Source: Streptomyces paradoxus (GTDB taxonomy: Bacteria > Actinomycetota > Actinomycetes > Streptomycetales > Streptomycetaceae). Taken from it: 64,000 nucleotides of DNA. A program made the position numbers and the translations under genes. The stretch lies in contig NZ_JACHGV010000002.1 of NCBI RefSeq assembly GCF_014202475.1, forward strand, positions 248,001 to 312,000, written 5' to 3'. The notes below the pieces were generated by a model. That model was not told the origin of the DNA. It saw nothing but the letters and a program-made list of their open reading frames with translations, and made no database searches. Below are positions 34,190 through 42,446 of the stretch, in pieces (the stretch's first letter is position 1; every line of letters starts with the position of its first letter).

Positions 34190-35971
34190 ATGGCCGACAA
34201 CGTCACGTCGCTGTTCCGCAGTACCGCGGCCCACAGCCCGTCGATGGCGGCTCTGACACGTGAGGGCGGCGAGGGAGCCGGCCCCGTGGACTTCTGTATC
34301 CCCTGCAACCCGTACTTCCCGACCCCGGCCATGTTCGAGGACATGGCGGGCCGGCTGCGCGACATCATCACGTACTACCCGAGCAGCGCCGACACGATCA
34401 CGGCCGAGCTGTGCAGCCTGCTCCAGCTGCCGCCGCAGTGCGTGGCCATGGGCAACGGCTCCACCGAGCTCATCACGTGGATCGACCACCTGCTGGTGCG
34501 CGAGTCCCTCGCCGTCCCCGTCCCCACCTTCGGCCGCTGGACCGACCAGCCCATGGAGACCGGCAAGCGGGTCGACATGTTCCCGCTCCAGGAGTCCAGC
34601 GGCTTCGCCCTCGACCTCGCCCAGTACGCCGAGTTCATCCGCGCCCGGGGCACCCGCGTCGCCGTCATCTGCAACCCGAACAACCCCGACGGCGGCTTCC
34701 TTCACAAGCACGCCATCGTGCAGTTCATGGACGCCATGGCCGACCTCGACCTGGTGGTCATCGACGAGTCGTTCCTGGAGTTCGCGGACGCCGAGGCCGA
34801 ACCGTCCGTCGTGCAGGAGGCGATGCTGCGGCCCAACGTCGTCGTGCTGCGCAGCCTCGGCAAGAACTTCGGCCTGCACGGCATCCGCTTCGGCTACCTC
34901 GTCGCCAACCCGGCGCTCGCGGGCCGCATCCGCTCGATGCTCCCGAAGTGGAACCTCAACTCCTTCGCCGAGCACGTCGTCTTCATGCTGAAGGAGCACG
35001 GCGCCGAGTACGCGCAGAGCCTCCAGCAGGTGCGCCGCGACCGCCTCGACATGGCCGGCCAGCTCTCCTCCCTGCCCGGGCTGACGGTCTACCCGTCGCA
35101 GGGCAACTTCCTCTTCGTACGCCTCCCCGTGGGTGCCGAGGGCACCGTCGTCCGGGACCGGATGCTCACCGAGCACCGGATCCTGGTCCGCGAGTGCGGC
35201 AACAAGATCGGCTCGTCCAGTCGCTTCCTGCGTCTCGTGGTGCGCCCCCAGGTGGACGTGCGTCGCCTGGTGTCCGGCCTGGAACAGGTGCTCTACGGGA
35301 CGTCCAGGAGGGGAGCCGCCGTACCCGAGCTGGGCAATGGGACCAGCTACAGCTCGGGTACGGCGGCCGTGGACCGCCTGGTGAGCGAGACGAACGGGTC
35401 GGGCATGCGGGGGCTCGCGGCGCAGGCGGTGGGGATGGCCACGGCGCCTGCTGCCGCCGCGGTGGCCGGAGAGCCGGGCCTCGCCCCTGCTCCCGCGGCC
35501 GCGAGTCTGGGTGGGCAGGGACTCGCCGCTGCCCCTGCTCCCGCCCCGGCGCCTGCTCCGGCGCCCACTCCGGCCACCGGCATCGGCATGCCGCTCCCCG
35601 CCGCCGCGTCCGCCGCTCCGGCGGGTGGGGGCGGCGGGATGCCGATGCCGGCCGCGGCTCAGATGCCGCAGCCGCAGATGCCGCAGCCGGTGCCGCAGCC
35701 CGCGCCCCAGCCGATGGCCGCCCCGGCCCCGCCGCTGGCGCCCGCGGCACAGGCCCCGGCGCCGGTTCCCGCCCCCGCCCCCATGCCGACACCGACGCCG
35801 GCGCCCATGGCCGCGCCGTTCACCGGGCCCACACCGCCCGGTGTCCCGGCCCGGGGTGGGCTGACGGCCGCGCAGGTGCGGGGCACGAACGGGCTGACCC
35901 CGGCGCCTGCCACGGGGTGGCCCGCCGCGCAGAGCTGGCCCAACGCGGCGGGGATGGGTCAGGCCGGGTAG
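34190..35971 (+). CDS. class I/II PLP aminotransferase with long Pro-Ala tail
   Basis: Residues 1-385 form a fold type I aminotransferase close to histidinol-phosphate aminotransferases: AMGNGSTELI, VICNPNNPDGG, VVIDESFLEF, the PLP lysine Lys225 in RSLGKNFGLHG, and Arg in SRFLRLVVRP. The remaining about 210 residues are low complexity, dominated by A-P and P-Q-P-M steps (for example APAPAPAPAPTP near 500), ending NAAGMGQAG. Such a tail is absent from ordinary aminotransferases. The frame is open and GC-rich to the stop, so it appears genuine. Substrate unknown. Confidence 0.85.
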   Translation: MADNVTSLFRSTAAHSPSMAALTREGGEGAGPVDFCIPCNPYFPTPAMFEDMAGRLRDIITYYPSSADTITAELCSLLQLPPQCVAMGNGSTELITWIDHLLVRESLAVPVPTFGRWTDQPMETGKRVDMFPLQESSGFALDLAQYAEFIRARGTRVAVICNPNNPDGGFLHKHAIVQFMDAMADLDLVVIDESFLEFADAEAEPSVVQEAMLRPNVVVLRSLGKNFGLHGIRFGYLVANPALAGRIRSMLPKWNLNSFAEHVVFMLKEHGAEYAQSLQQVRRDRLDMAGQLSSLPGLTVYPSQGNFLFVRLPVGAEGTVVRDRMLTEHRILVRECGNKIGSSSRFLRLVVRPQVDVRRLVSGLEQVLYGTSRRGAAVPELGNGTSYSSGTAAVDRLVSETNGSGMRGLAAQAVGMATAPAAAAVAGEPGLAPAPAAASLGGQGLAAAPAPAPAPAPAPTPATGIGMPLPAAASAAPAGGGGGMPMPAAAQMPQPQMPQPVPQPAPQPMAAPAPPLAPAAQAPAPVPAPAPMPTPTPAPMAAPFTGPTPPGVPARGGLTAAQVRGTNGLTPAPATGWPAAQSWPNAAGMGQAG

Positions 35972-35980
35972 TCCGGGGGG

Positions 35981-36967
35981 TCAGTAGGCGACCGGCCAAC
36001 CGCTGCTCCAGTTCAGCAGGTTGATGCCGAGCTTGGGCGTGCCGTTGTCGTTCCCGTCGTAGTAGTGGTAAACGATCAGGTCGCCGTCGGCGTCCTTCAG
36101 GATCGACTGGCCGCCGGGGCCGATGACGCTGCCGTGCGACTCCAGGACGGGGGTGCCGCCGTTGTTCATCAGGTCGACGCCGTTCTTGTCGCGGTACGGC
36201 CCGGTGACGCTGGAGGCGCGGCCGACCTTGACCTTGTACGTCGAACTCGTCCCGTTGCAGCAGGTGTCGTACGAGGCGAAGAGGTAGTAGTAGCCGCCCC
36301 GCTTGACGATGAAGGGCGCCTCCACGGCCTTGGTCCCGGTGGGGCGGGAGGCGAGCGAGTAGCGGGTGGTGTTGGAGGAGAGCTGCTTCCCGGTGGCGGG
36401 GTTGATCTGGATCATCTTGATCCCCGTCCACCAACTGCCGAACGACAGCCACCACTTGCCGTCGTCGTTCACGAAGAGGTTCGGATCGATGGCGTTGAAG
36501 TCGCTGACGGAGTTCGACGTGTAGACCGTGCCCTGGTCGGTCCAGCTGCCCGGCTGGCCGGTGCTGGAGGTGGCGAGGCCGATGGCGGAGGTGTTCGAGC
36601 CGAACTTCGAGACGGAGTAGTACATCAGGTACTTGCCGCCGTGGTACGAGATGTCCGGCGCCCACGCCTCCGGCACGGAGGAGTAGTTCCGCCACCAGCC
36701 CGGCCGGCCGGCGAAGGCGTCGCTGCCGTTGCGGAAGGCGGTGCGGTCGCCGGAGGCCTTGCTCGCGATGCCTCCGCCGGTGGCGTAGAGCAGGTACTGC
36801 CCGGACGAAGTGCGGATCATCGACGGGTCGTGGGTGACGACGTCGCCGGTGACGCGGCCCGGGTTGGGGTACGCGGACGCCGTACTCGGGATCAGTGCCA
36901 GGAGAGCGGCGGCGGGGAGGGCGAGCAGGGCGGTGCGCCGGCGGAGCGTACGGGGACTGCGGCTCAT
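35981..36967 (-). CDS. secreted GH43 endo-1,5-alpha-L-arabinanase
   Basis: A 328-residue five-bladed beta-propeller hydrolase with a Sec signal peptide (cleavage near ASA-YPNPG). The GH43 catalytic set is visible: Asp47 (VTHDPSMI) as base, Asp161 (NAIDPNLF) as pKa modulator, Glu216 (AVEAPFIV) as acid. It cuts arabinan outside the cell and releases arabino-oligosaccharides. The start ATG follows AAGGAGAGGACC. Its promoter carries TTCGAAC-type motifs like those of the sugar-acid and transport genes nearby, so these units may be co-regulated. Confidence 0.92.
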   Translation of the reverse strand: MSRSPRTLRRRTALLALPAAALLALIPSTASAYPNPGRVTGDVVTHDPSMIRTSSGQYLLYATGGGIASKASGDRTAFRNGSDAFAGRPGWWRNYSSVPEAWAPDISYHGGKYLMYYSVSKFGSNTSAIGLATSSTGQPGSWTDQGTVYTSNSVSDFNAIDPNLFVNDDGKWWLSFGSWWTGIKMIQINPATGKQLSSNTTRYSLASRPTGTKAVEAPFIVKRGGYYYLFASYDTCCNGTSSTYKVKVGRASSVTGPYRDKNGVDLMNNGGTPVLESHGSVIGPGGQSILKDADGDLIVYHYYDGNDNGTPKLGINLLNWSSGWPVAY

Positions 36968-37001
36968 GCGGGTCCTCTCCTTGCGGTGGGGGTGAACGGT
37001 T

Positions 37002-37067
37002 GCCCGATATCTCGGACAACGATCGCAAGTTCGAACGGACCGTAGAATCGAACCCCTTGCGCGTCAA
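37002..37067 (-). promoter_or_regulatory. promoter and operator-like sites of the arabinanase gene
   Basis: On the minus strand TTGACG (37067-37062) and TACGGT (37044-37039) are 17 bp apart, a good vegetative promoter. GTTCGAAC (37029-37036) sits next to the -10, GGTTCGATTC lies in the spacer, and the minus strand at about 37017-37003 reads TCCGAGATATCGGG, close to operator C (TCCGAAATATCGAA). Confidence 0.68.
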
Positions 37068-37124
37068 TGGTCCGCGCAGCAACAGCCGTGCGGACCACGG
37101 AAGTTCGACCGGAACGCGGACGTG

Positions 37125-37642
37125 TCAACCGGTCGGGAGTCCCAGCCCGTAGTACCTGACGTGGTAGCCGTCCACGAACTCGGCCTCGCCGCCGACGATC
37201 AGGCCGGCCGGCTCGCTCACCCCGGCCGCCCTGGCCGTCGCCACGAGCATCTCCGCGAGGGCGCTGCCCTTGGGTTCGCCGGGGCCCCCGCGTCCACGCG
37301 CCACACCGGATCGTCGTCGCGCCAGACCGAGGCCGTAGCCGGGTGCTCGGCGACGGTGCCCCAGACGAGGGAGGCCGCGTCGACGCCGTCCGGGGCGAAG
37401 CAGCCGATCGACAGCCGGTCGCCGCACGCCACGTCGAAGAGGAGGGGCGCGCCGCCGCTGGTCCGCCCGGACCGGCCGGTGATCAGGACAGGACGGTCCG
37501 CCGTGCCGCCCCGGGCCCAGCCGAGCCCGTCCGCCAGGGCGTTCACCCCGTCCGGCGTCCAGCCGCCGGTGTCCGCGGCGAGGAGTCGCCGGGCGAGGTC
37601 CGCGAGCGATTGTTCTTCAGTGCTGCCCCGTTGTGCGTTCAT
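37125..37642 (-). pseudogene. hypothetical protein gene with an apparent frameshift
   Basis: Frame 1 from ATG 37642 gives MNAQRGSTEEQSLADLARRL... through VWRDDDPVWRVDAGAP, then turns into Arg/Ser-rich nonsense. A second minus frame takes over at the same place with GEPKGSALAEMLVATARA... and ends EFVDGYHVRYYGLGLPTG. Restoring one G in the CCCCGG run near 37277-37285 would join them into a protein of about 172 residues. I do not recognise the family. This could be a real mutation or a sequencing error in a G/C run. Confidence 0.6.
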
Positions 37643-37662
37643 GCGCTCATCGTGCCGTGGCC

Positions 37663-38121
37663 CTATCCCTCGATGTCGAGCGCGGTCCCGTACAGCCGGT
37701 CCACCTTCAGCCGGATGACGACGCGCCGCTCGTCGACCAGTTGCCGGAGGAAGGCGTCCTCGTCCTCCGGTTCGGCGCCGGCCGGGATCATCGCGAGCAG
37801 CTCCCGGCCGACCGTGTCCCCGGGGACCGTCGTGACGTCGGAGACCTCGGCGTCGCCCTCCGCGACGGCGAACGACCAGACGTCCCCGCCCTGTACGTGC
37901 AGCGCCGCACGAGGTTCGCGCCGCAGGTGCTTGACCTTGACACGGTCGGCCGTCGTCGAGAACCGCACGGTGCGCGATTCGGCGTCCCAGCTGTACACCA
38001 TGGTGGTCAGGTGGGGGTGGCCACTGCGCTTGACGGTGGCGAGCGTGCCGAACTGCTGGGCGGAGAGCAGGTCGGAGAGGGCTGCGTCGGACAGGAGGCG
38101 AGGTGCCGGTCTCTGTGTCAT
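37663..38121 (-). CDS. PPOX-class FMN/F420-dependent oxidoreductase
   Basis: A 152-residue split-barrel protein of the pyridoxamine-phosphate-oxidase-like group, which in actinobacteria often uses F420. FGTLATVKRSGHPHLTTMVYSWD at residues 24-46 is the typical first strand pair, followed by VRFSTTADRVKVKHLRREPRAALHV. Short length and the TTADRVKVKHL segment favour the F420-type. Probable reductase of unknown substrate. Confidence 0.82.
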   Translation of the reverse strand: MTQRPAPRLLSDAALSDLLSAQQFGTLATVKRSGHPHLTTMVYSWDAESRTVRFSTTADRVKVKHLRREPRAALHVQGGDVWSFAVAEGDAEVSDVTTVPGDTVGRELLAMIPAGAEPEDEDAFLRQLVDERRVVIRLKVDRLYGTALDIEG

Positions 38122-38149
38122 GACATCGCCAACACCGGTCGGCCGCCTG

Positions 38150-38272
38150 TCATTTCGGGTCCAGCCCGGAAATCCACTCCGGCAGATGGATCTCCGCCCG
38201 CACGGTCTTGCCGGGCGGCTCGCGGTCGAGCACCTCCCAGCGGTCGGCGAGCGCGTCGACCAGGAGTGCCCC
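38150..38272 (-). pseudogene. remnant of an RsbW-type ATP-binding protein (3' end only)
   Basis: The minus frame reads GALLVDALADRWEVLDREPPGKTVRAEI and on to WISGLDPK and TGA. The LLVDALADRW-x-V plus GKTVRAEI block is the usual C-terminus of the small histidine-kinase-like ATPases (anti-sigma factor type) abundant in Streptomyces. An in-frame TGA lies just upstream and the ATPase core is missing; the MFS gene ends 40 bp away. Too short for the ORF list but a clear fragment. Confidence 0.65.
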
Positions 38273-38312
38273 TCAATACTGGCGGGGCAGCGCGGCTGCC
38301 GAAGGGAAACGC

Positions 38313-39572
38313 CTATACGAGGCTGCGGTCGGCGTTCGTCGCGTGCGCGGTACGGCCGCGCAGGGTGAGGGCCGCGAAGCAGAGGAGGGCCAGGACCACC
38401 GCCGCGTTGAGCCAGGCGTAGCCCGCCTGGGCGACGACCACACCGGCCACCGCCGTGCCCAGGGCGGCCGCGGAGCTCATCACCAGGTCCGACAGGCCCT
38501 GGGCCGCCGCGCGCGCGGCGGCGGGGACGGAGTCGGTGAGCAGGGCGGAGCCCGCCACCAGGCCCGCCGACCAGCCGAGACCCAGGACGAAGAGGGCCAC
38601 CATGGACTGCGTGTGGCTGGTGCCGGCGGTGGCGGCGAGCAGGGCGGCCACCGCGAGGAGCGCCACCGACAGGCAGATCGCGGTGATGCGGCCGACGCGG
38701 TCGGCGAGCCATCCCATGGCCGGGGAGAACGCGTACATGCCGAGGACATGGGCGCTGACCACCAGGCCGATCAGGTTCATGCCGGCTCCGTGGTGGGACA
38801 TCTCCAGGGGCGTCATCGACATCACCGAGGCCATGGCGGTGTGCACCACGGCGACGGCGATCAGCGCGATGCGGCCCAGGGGCGTGGCGCGTACGGCCCG
38901 GAAACCGGACCAGACCGAACCGGAGCGGCCGGTGGCCGGGGTGTCCTGGGCGAGAGTGCGGGCGGTGAGGAGGGGATCCGGGCGCAGTCCGGCCACGATG
39001 ATCACGGCGGCGGCGGCGAACGCGGCGCAGGCCCAGGCGAACGGACCGGCGGCCGCCGGTATGCCCCAGGCGGTGACGCTGCGGGACGCCGGGGCGGCCA
39101 GGCTCGGACCGAGCACCGCTCCGATCGTGGTCGCCCACACCAGCAGGGAGATGGCGCGGGCCCGCCGGTCGGGCGGGGTGAGGTCGGCGGCGGCGAAGCG
39201 GGCCTGGAAACTGGCGGTGGAGCTGCCGCCGAACGCGGTCAGGCCGATCAGTAGCAGGGGGTAGCTGGAGACAACGGCGGCGACCACGGTCAGGGCGGCG
39301 CCGGCCGCGCCGGCCAGGTAGGCCAGGGCAAGGCCGGGACGGCGTCCCCGGGCGCTCATCAGCGGAGTGAGCGGCACGGCCACCACCGCGGTGCCGACGA
39401 CGGTCGCGGTCGCCGCGAGGCCGCCCAGCGCGTCGCCGCCGACCCGGGCGCCGACGACGGTCGCGAACGCGATGCCGATGCCGATGCCGATACCTCCGAG
39501 GACCTGGCTGGCGAGCAACACCGCGGTGGTCCGGCGCCGCAGGGCAGGCAGGGGTATGGCGGCTGTCCTCAT
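38313..39572 (-). CDS. MFS transporter
   Basis: A 419-residue major facilitator with about 12 membrane segments. The loop after TM2 reads PLMSARGRRPGLA (motif A-like), the middle loop is basic and Pro-rich, and MGWLADRVGR repeats motif A in the second half. It is probably a proton-driven exporter of small molecules. Its ATG overlaps the stop of the flavoprotein gene by 4 bp, so the two are translated together and may act on related compounds. Confidence 0.88.
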   Translation of the reverse strand: MRTAAIPLPALRRRTTAVLLASQVLGGIGIGIGIAFATVVGARVGGDALGGLAATATVVGTAVVAVPLTPLMSARGRRPGLALAYLAGAAGAALTVVAAVVSSYPLLLIGLTAFGGSSTASFQARFAAADLTPPDRRARAISLLVWATTIGAVLGPSLAAPASRSVTAWGIPAAAGPFAWACAAFAAAAVIIVAGLRPDPLLTARTLAQDTPATGRSGSVWSGFRAVRATPLGRIALIAVAVVHTAMASVMSMTPLEMSHHGAGMNLIGLVVSAHVLGMYAFSPAMGWLADRVGRITAICLSVALLAVAALLAATAGTSHTQSMVALFVLGLGWSAGLVAGSALLTDSVPAAARAAAQGLSDLVMSSAAALGTAVAGVVVAQAGYAWLNAAVVLALLCFAALTLRGRTAHATNADRSLV

Positions 39573-40945
39573 GCGGCGAAGACCTTCCCTGGGTTGAGGA
39601 TCCCCGCAGGATCCCAGACCTGCTTGATGCCGCGGTGCAGGTCCAGCACGGCCGGGCTCAGCTCCCGGGTCAGACCGCGCATCTTCAGCAGGCCCACGCC
39701 GTGTTCGCCGGTGACCGTGCCGCCGAGCTCGATCGCCTGATCGACGACCTCCTCGAACACCTCGCGGCCCCGGGCCAGCTCACGCTCGTCGCCGCGCGGC
39801 ACGACCAGCATCGGGTGCAGGTTGCCGTCCCCGGCGTGGGCGAGGCCGGCGATGTGCACGTCGTGCCGCTCGGCGGTGCGCTCCAGGCGAGCGAGCATCT
39901 CGGGGACCTGGGTCCGGGGCACGCAGATGTCCTCGCTGAGCACCATGCCCTGACGTTCCAGCGCGGGGTAGACGAGACGGCGGGCGGCGAACAGGGCGTC
40001 CGCCTCGGCCGGGTCGCCGGAACGGGCGCTCCAGGCGGCCCCGGCGGCTTCGAAGCAGGCCAGCACCGTGTCGGCCTCCTCGACACCGGCCGCTCCGGGC
40101 GCGTCGCAGCGGGCCAGCAGCAGGACGTTGCCGCCGTCGGTGAGCCCCATGTTCTTCCACTCGTCGACGGCGCGCAGGCAGTAGCGGTCGACGAGTTCGA
40201 GGGCGCTGGGTACGACGCCGGAGGCCACGACATGGGCGACGGCCCGGCCGGCGCTCGGCAGGTCGTCGAAGTAGCCGACAACGGTGTGTTCCTGGGCCCG
40301 CTCACCCCGCAGCCGCAGGGTGATCTCGGTGACCAGTCCCAGAGTGCCCTCGGACCCCACCAGCAGGCCGGCGAGTTCGAAGCCGGCGGAGCTCTTGGCG
40401 GTCTGCCGGCCCAGCCGGACGACCTCGCCGCGGCCGGTGACCGCCTCCAGGCCGAGCACGTAGTCGCGGGTCACGCCGTACTTCACACAGCACACACCGC
40501 CCGCGTTGGTGGCGACGTTCCCGCCGATCGTGGACCACGGCGCACTCGCCGGGTCGGGCGGATACCACAAACCCTTGTCGGCACACGCGGCCCGCAGCCA
40601 GTCGTTCACGACGCCGGGCTGGACCACGGCCAGGCGTTCGTCCGGGTCGATGCGCAGGATGTGGTCCATCGCGGCGAAGGAGACGACGACGCAGCCGTCG
40701 ACGGCGTTGGCGCCGCCGGACAGGCCGGTGCCGGCCCCGCGTGCGACCACCGGCACACCCCGTTCGGCGCAGTACGCCACCACGGCCGCGACCTCGGCGG
40801 TGTCGCGGGGCTGCACCACAGCCGATGGGAGGCCGAAGGGGGCCCCGGCGGCCTCGTCGTGGGCGAAGGACGCGAGCCGACCCGAGTCGGTGATCACCCG
40901 TCCGGCCGGGAGGAGCCCTGCGGGATCGAAAGGTGTCGTGGTCAT
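39569..40945 (-). CDS. FAD-linked oxidase, glycolate oxidase GlcD / D-lactate dehydrogenase type
   Basis: A 458-residue VAO-family flavoprotein. The FAD-binding part has GVPVVARGAGTGLSGGANAV and NAGGVCCVKYGVTRDYV; the C-terminal domain has the HAGDGNLHP motif that contacts substrate and FAD and ends in DPAGILNPGKVF. It oxidises a 2-hydroxy acid such as glycolate, D-lactate or D-2-hydroxyglutarate. ATG 40945 (MTTTPFDPAG) is the conserved start; the open frame extends 28 codons further without homology. It is divergent from the biosynthetic operon. Confidence 0.9.
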   Translation of the reverse strand: MTTTPFDPAGLLPAGRVITDSGRLASFAHDEAAGAPFGLPSAVVQPRDTAEVAAVVAYCAERGVPVVARGAGTGLSGGANAVDGCVVVSFAAMDHILRIDPDERLAVVQPGVVNDWLRAACADKGLWYPPDPASAPWSTIGGNVATNAGGVCCVKYGVTRDYVLGLEAVTGRGEVVRLGRQTAKSSAGFELAGLLVGSEGTLGLVTEITLRLRGERAQEHTVVGYFDDLPSAGRAVAHVVASGVVPSALELVDRYCLRAVDEWKNMGLTDGGNVLLLARCDAPGAAGVEEADTVLACFEAAGAAWSARSGDPAEADALFAARRLVYPALERQGMVLSEDICVPRTQVPEMLARLERTAERHDVHIAGLAHAGDGNLHPMLVVPRGDERELARGREVFEEVVDQAIELGGTVTGEHGVGLLKMRGLTRELSPAVLDLHRGIKQVWDPAGILNPGKVFAA

Positions 40946-40976
40946 CTCCGTGAGGCTCGCAGTGGGCCGGCCGGCG

Positions 40977-41039
40977 GTCAATTGGCCCTTCGTACACGCG
41001 CCCGGCATCCGCGCCATCGGGTGTACCAAGGGTCAATTG
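40977..41039. promoter_or_regulatory. long imperfect inverted repeat in the divergent promoter
   Basis: The arm GTGTACCAAGGGTCAATTG (41021-41039) matches the reverse complement of 40979-40997 at 17 of 19 positions; the two arms are separated by 23 bp. Each arm holds GTGTAC and CAATTG. This may be a pair of binding sites of a GntR- or similar regulator facing both ways. Confidence 0.6.
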
Positions 41040-41112
41040 CCCGGCTGACCTGCCGTCGGGAAGCCTGTTTGACGCCAGGTCAGGCCGCAGCGGCCATCAG
41101 GAGGGTGAGTCA

Positions 41113-42132
41113 ATGACGGCGGTACTCACGGGACTCGGAGGCTTCCTCCCACCCAGGGCGGTCACGAACGACGGCCTCTCGCGCACGCTGGACACGTCGG
41201 ACGAGTGGATCCGCACCAGGACCGGTATCCGGGAGCGCCGGATGGTCTCCGACGGCCTGTCGACCGGGAGCCTGGCGGTGGAGGCCGGAGCCCGGGCCAT
41301 GCGGTCGGCCGGGGTAAGCGGGGTGGACGCGGTGGTCGTCGCGACCACCTCGCCCGAGCGGCTCTGCCCGGCGGTGGCCCCGGAGGTCGCGTCCCGGCTG
41401 GGACTCGGCACGGTGGCCGCCTTCGATCTGACCTCGGCGTGCAGCGGGTTCCTGTACGGGCTCGCCACCGCGGCCGGTCTCATCGACTCCGGCACCGCCG
41501 ACACCGTGCTCTTCATCGGTTCGGAGGCGTTCACCACGCTGGTGAACCAGGAGGACCGGGCCACGGCGCCCATCTTCGGCGACGGGGCGGGCGCGGTGGT
41601 GCTGCGCCGCGGCGAGCCGGACGAGCCCGGCGCGCTCGGCCCGTTCGACCTCGGCAGCGACGGCGCGCTGGCCGACCTGCTGGCCATCCCGGCCGGCGGT
41701 TCCCGGCAGCGCTCCGCCGACGCCGGGCTCGGGCACGGCACGGTGCCGGCCGCGGACTGGTACCTGCGGATGGAGGGCCGCCCCCTGTACACGCAGGCCG
41801 TCGAGCGGATGACGCAGTCGGCGCTGACGGTCCTCAAGCGCGCCGACTGGCCGGTGGCGGACGTCGACTGGTTCGCCGGCCACCAGGCCAACCTCCGCAT
41901 CGTGCGGGCCGTCGCCGAGGAGCTGGAGCTCCCCGAGGAGCGGGTGGCGGTGAACATCGACCGGGTGGGCAACACCCTGGCCGCGTCGGTGCCGCTGCTC
42001 CTGAACGACTACGCCGCCCGCGGTGCGCTCCGGCCGGGCCAGCGGGTGCTGCTGTCCGCCTTCGGCGCCGGCCTGTCCTGGGGCTCGACCGTCCTGGTCT
42101 GGCCGGACATTCAGGCCGAGCCCGTCAACTGA
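41113..42132 (+). CDS. beta-ketoacyl-ACP synthase III, cluster copy
   Basis: A 339-residue KAS III with the complete triad Cys110 (TSACSGF), His257 (AGHQAN) and Asn287 (RVGNTLA). It should start a fatty-acid-like chain from an acyl-CoA and malonyl-ACP. It is clearly diverged from the primary FabH at 5973 (for example TTSPERLCPAVAPEVASRLG in place of the FabH VSTVSHFKQTP region), as are the RedP-like starters of secondary metabolism. GAGGG lies 8 nt before ATG 41113. First gene of the cluster's biosynthetic operon. Confidence 0.92.
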   Translation: MTAVLTGLGGFLPPRAVTNDGLSRTLDTSDEWIRTRTGIRERRMVSDGLSTGSLAVEAGARAMRSAGVSGVDAVVVATTSPERLCPAVAPEVASRLGLGTVAAFDLTSACSGFLYGLATAAGLIDSGTADTVLFIGSEAFTTLVNQEDRATAPIFGDGAGAVVLRRGEPDEPGALGPFDLGSDGALADLLAIPAGGSRQRSADAGLGHGTVPAADWYLRMEGRPLYTQAVERMTQSALTVLKRADWPVADVDWFAGHQANLRIVRAVAEELELPEERVAVNIDRVGNTLAASVPLLLNDYAARGALRPGQRVLLSAFGAGLSWGSTVLVWPDIQAEPVN

Positions 42133-42203
42133 CCTTCGTTCCCCGACCGTTGCCGAACCGGCACCGTTGTCGTCCCAGCCCTGTCGATCCAGGAGGAAAC
42201 CCC

Positions 42204-42446
42204 ATGAGCTCCGTGCACGACTCTGTCGTCGAGGTCTTCGTCGCCCGCTTCGGTCTCGACCCCGAGACGGTGGTGGCCGACGCCAACTTCGACGACCTCG
42301 GCCTCGACTCGCTGTCCCAGATCGAGCTGGCCACCGCCCTGAAGAAGCGCCTGGGCATCGTGATCACCGACGAGGAGCTCTCCGAGATCTCCGTCGTCGG
42401 AGACATCGTCGCCCTGGTCGAGCAGAAGGGCGCCGCCGTCCGATGA
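42204..42446 (+). CDS. acyl carrier protein, cluster copy
   Basis: An 80-residue carrier protein with attachment Ser36 in GLDSLSQIEL and a strong ribosome site AGGAGGAAA. It differs from AcpP throughout (Gly-Leu-Asp-Ser in place of Val-Asp-Ser, and Lys-rich helix KKRLGIVIT), so it is probably a dedicated ACP. Its stop overlaps the KAS II start as ATGA, tying the expression of the two. Confidence 0.93.
   Translation: MSSVHDSVVEVFVARFGLDPETVVADANFDDLGLDSLSQIELATALKKRLGIVITDEELSEISVVGDIVALVEQKGAAVR

Noticed and set aside
38122..38312. Intact small anti-sigma ATPase gene
   Set aside because: Only the C-terminal 41 codons remain after an in-frame stop; there is no room for the ATPase core before the MFS gene.
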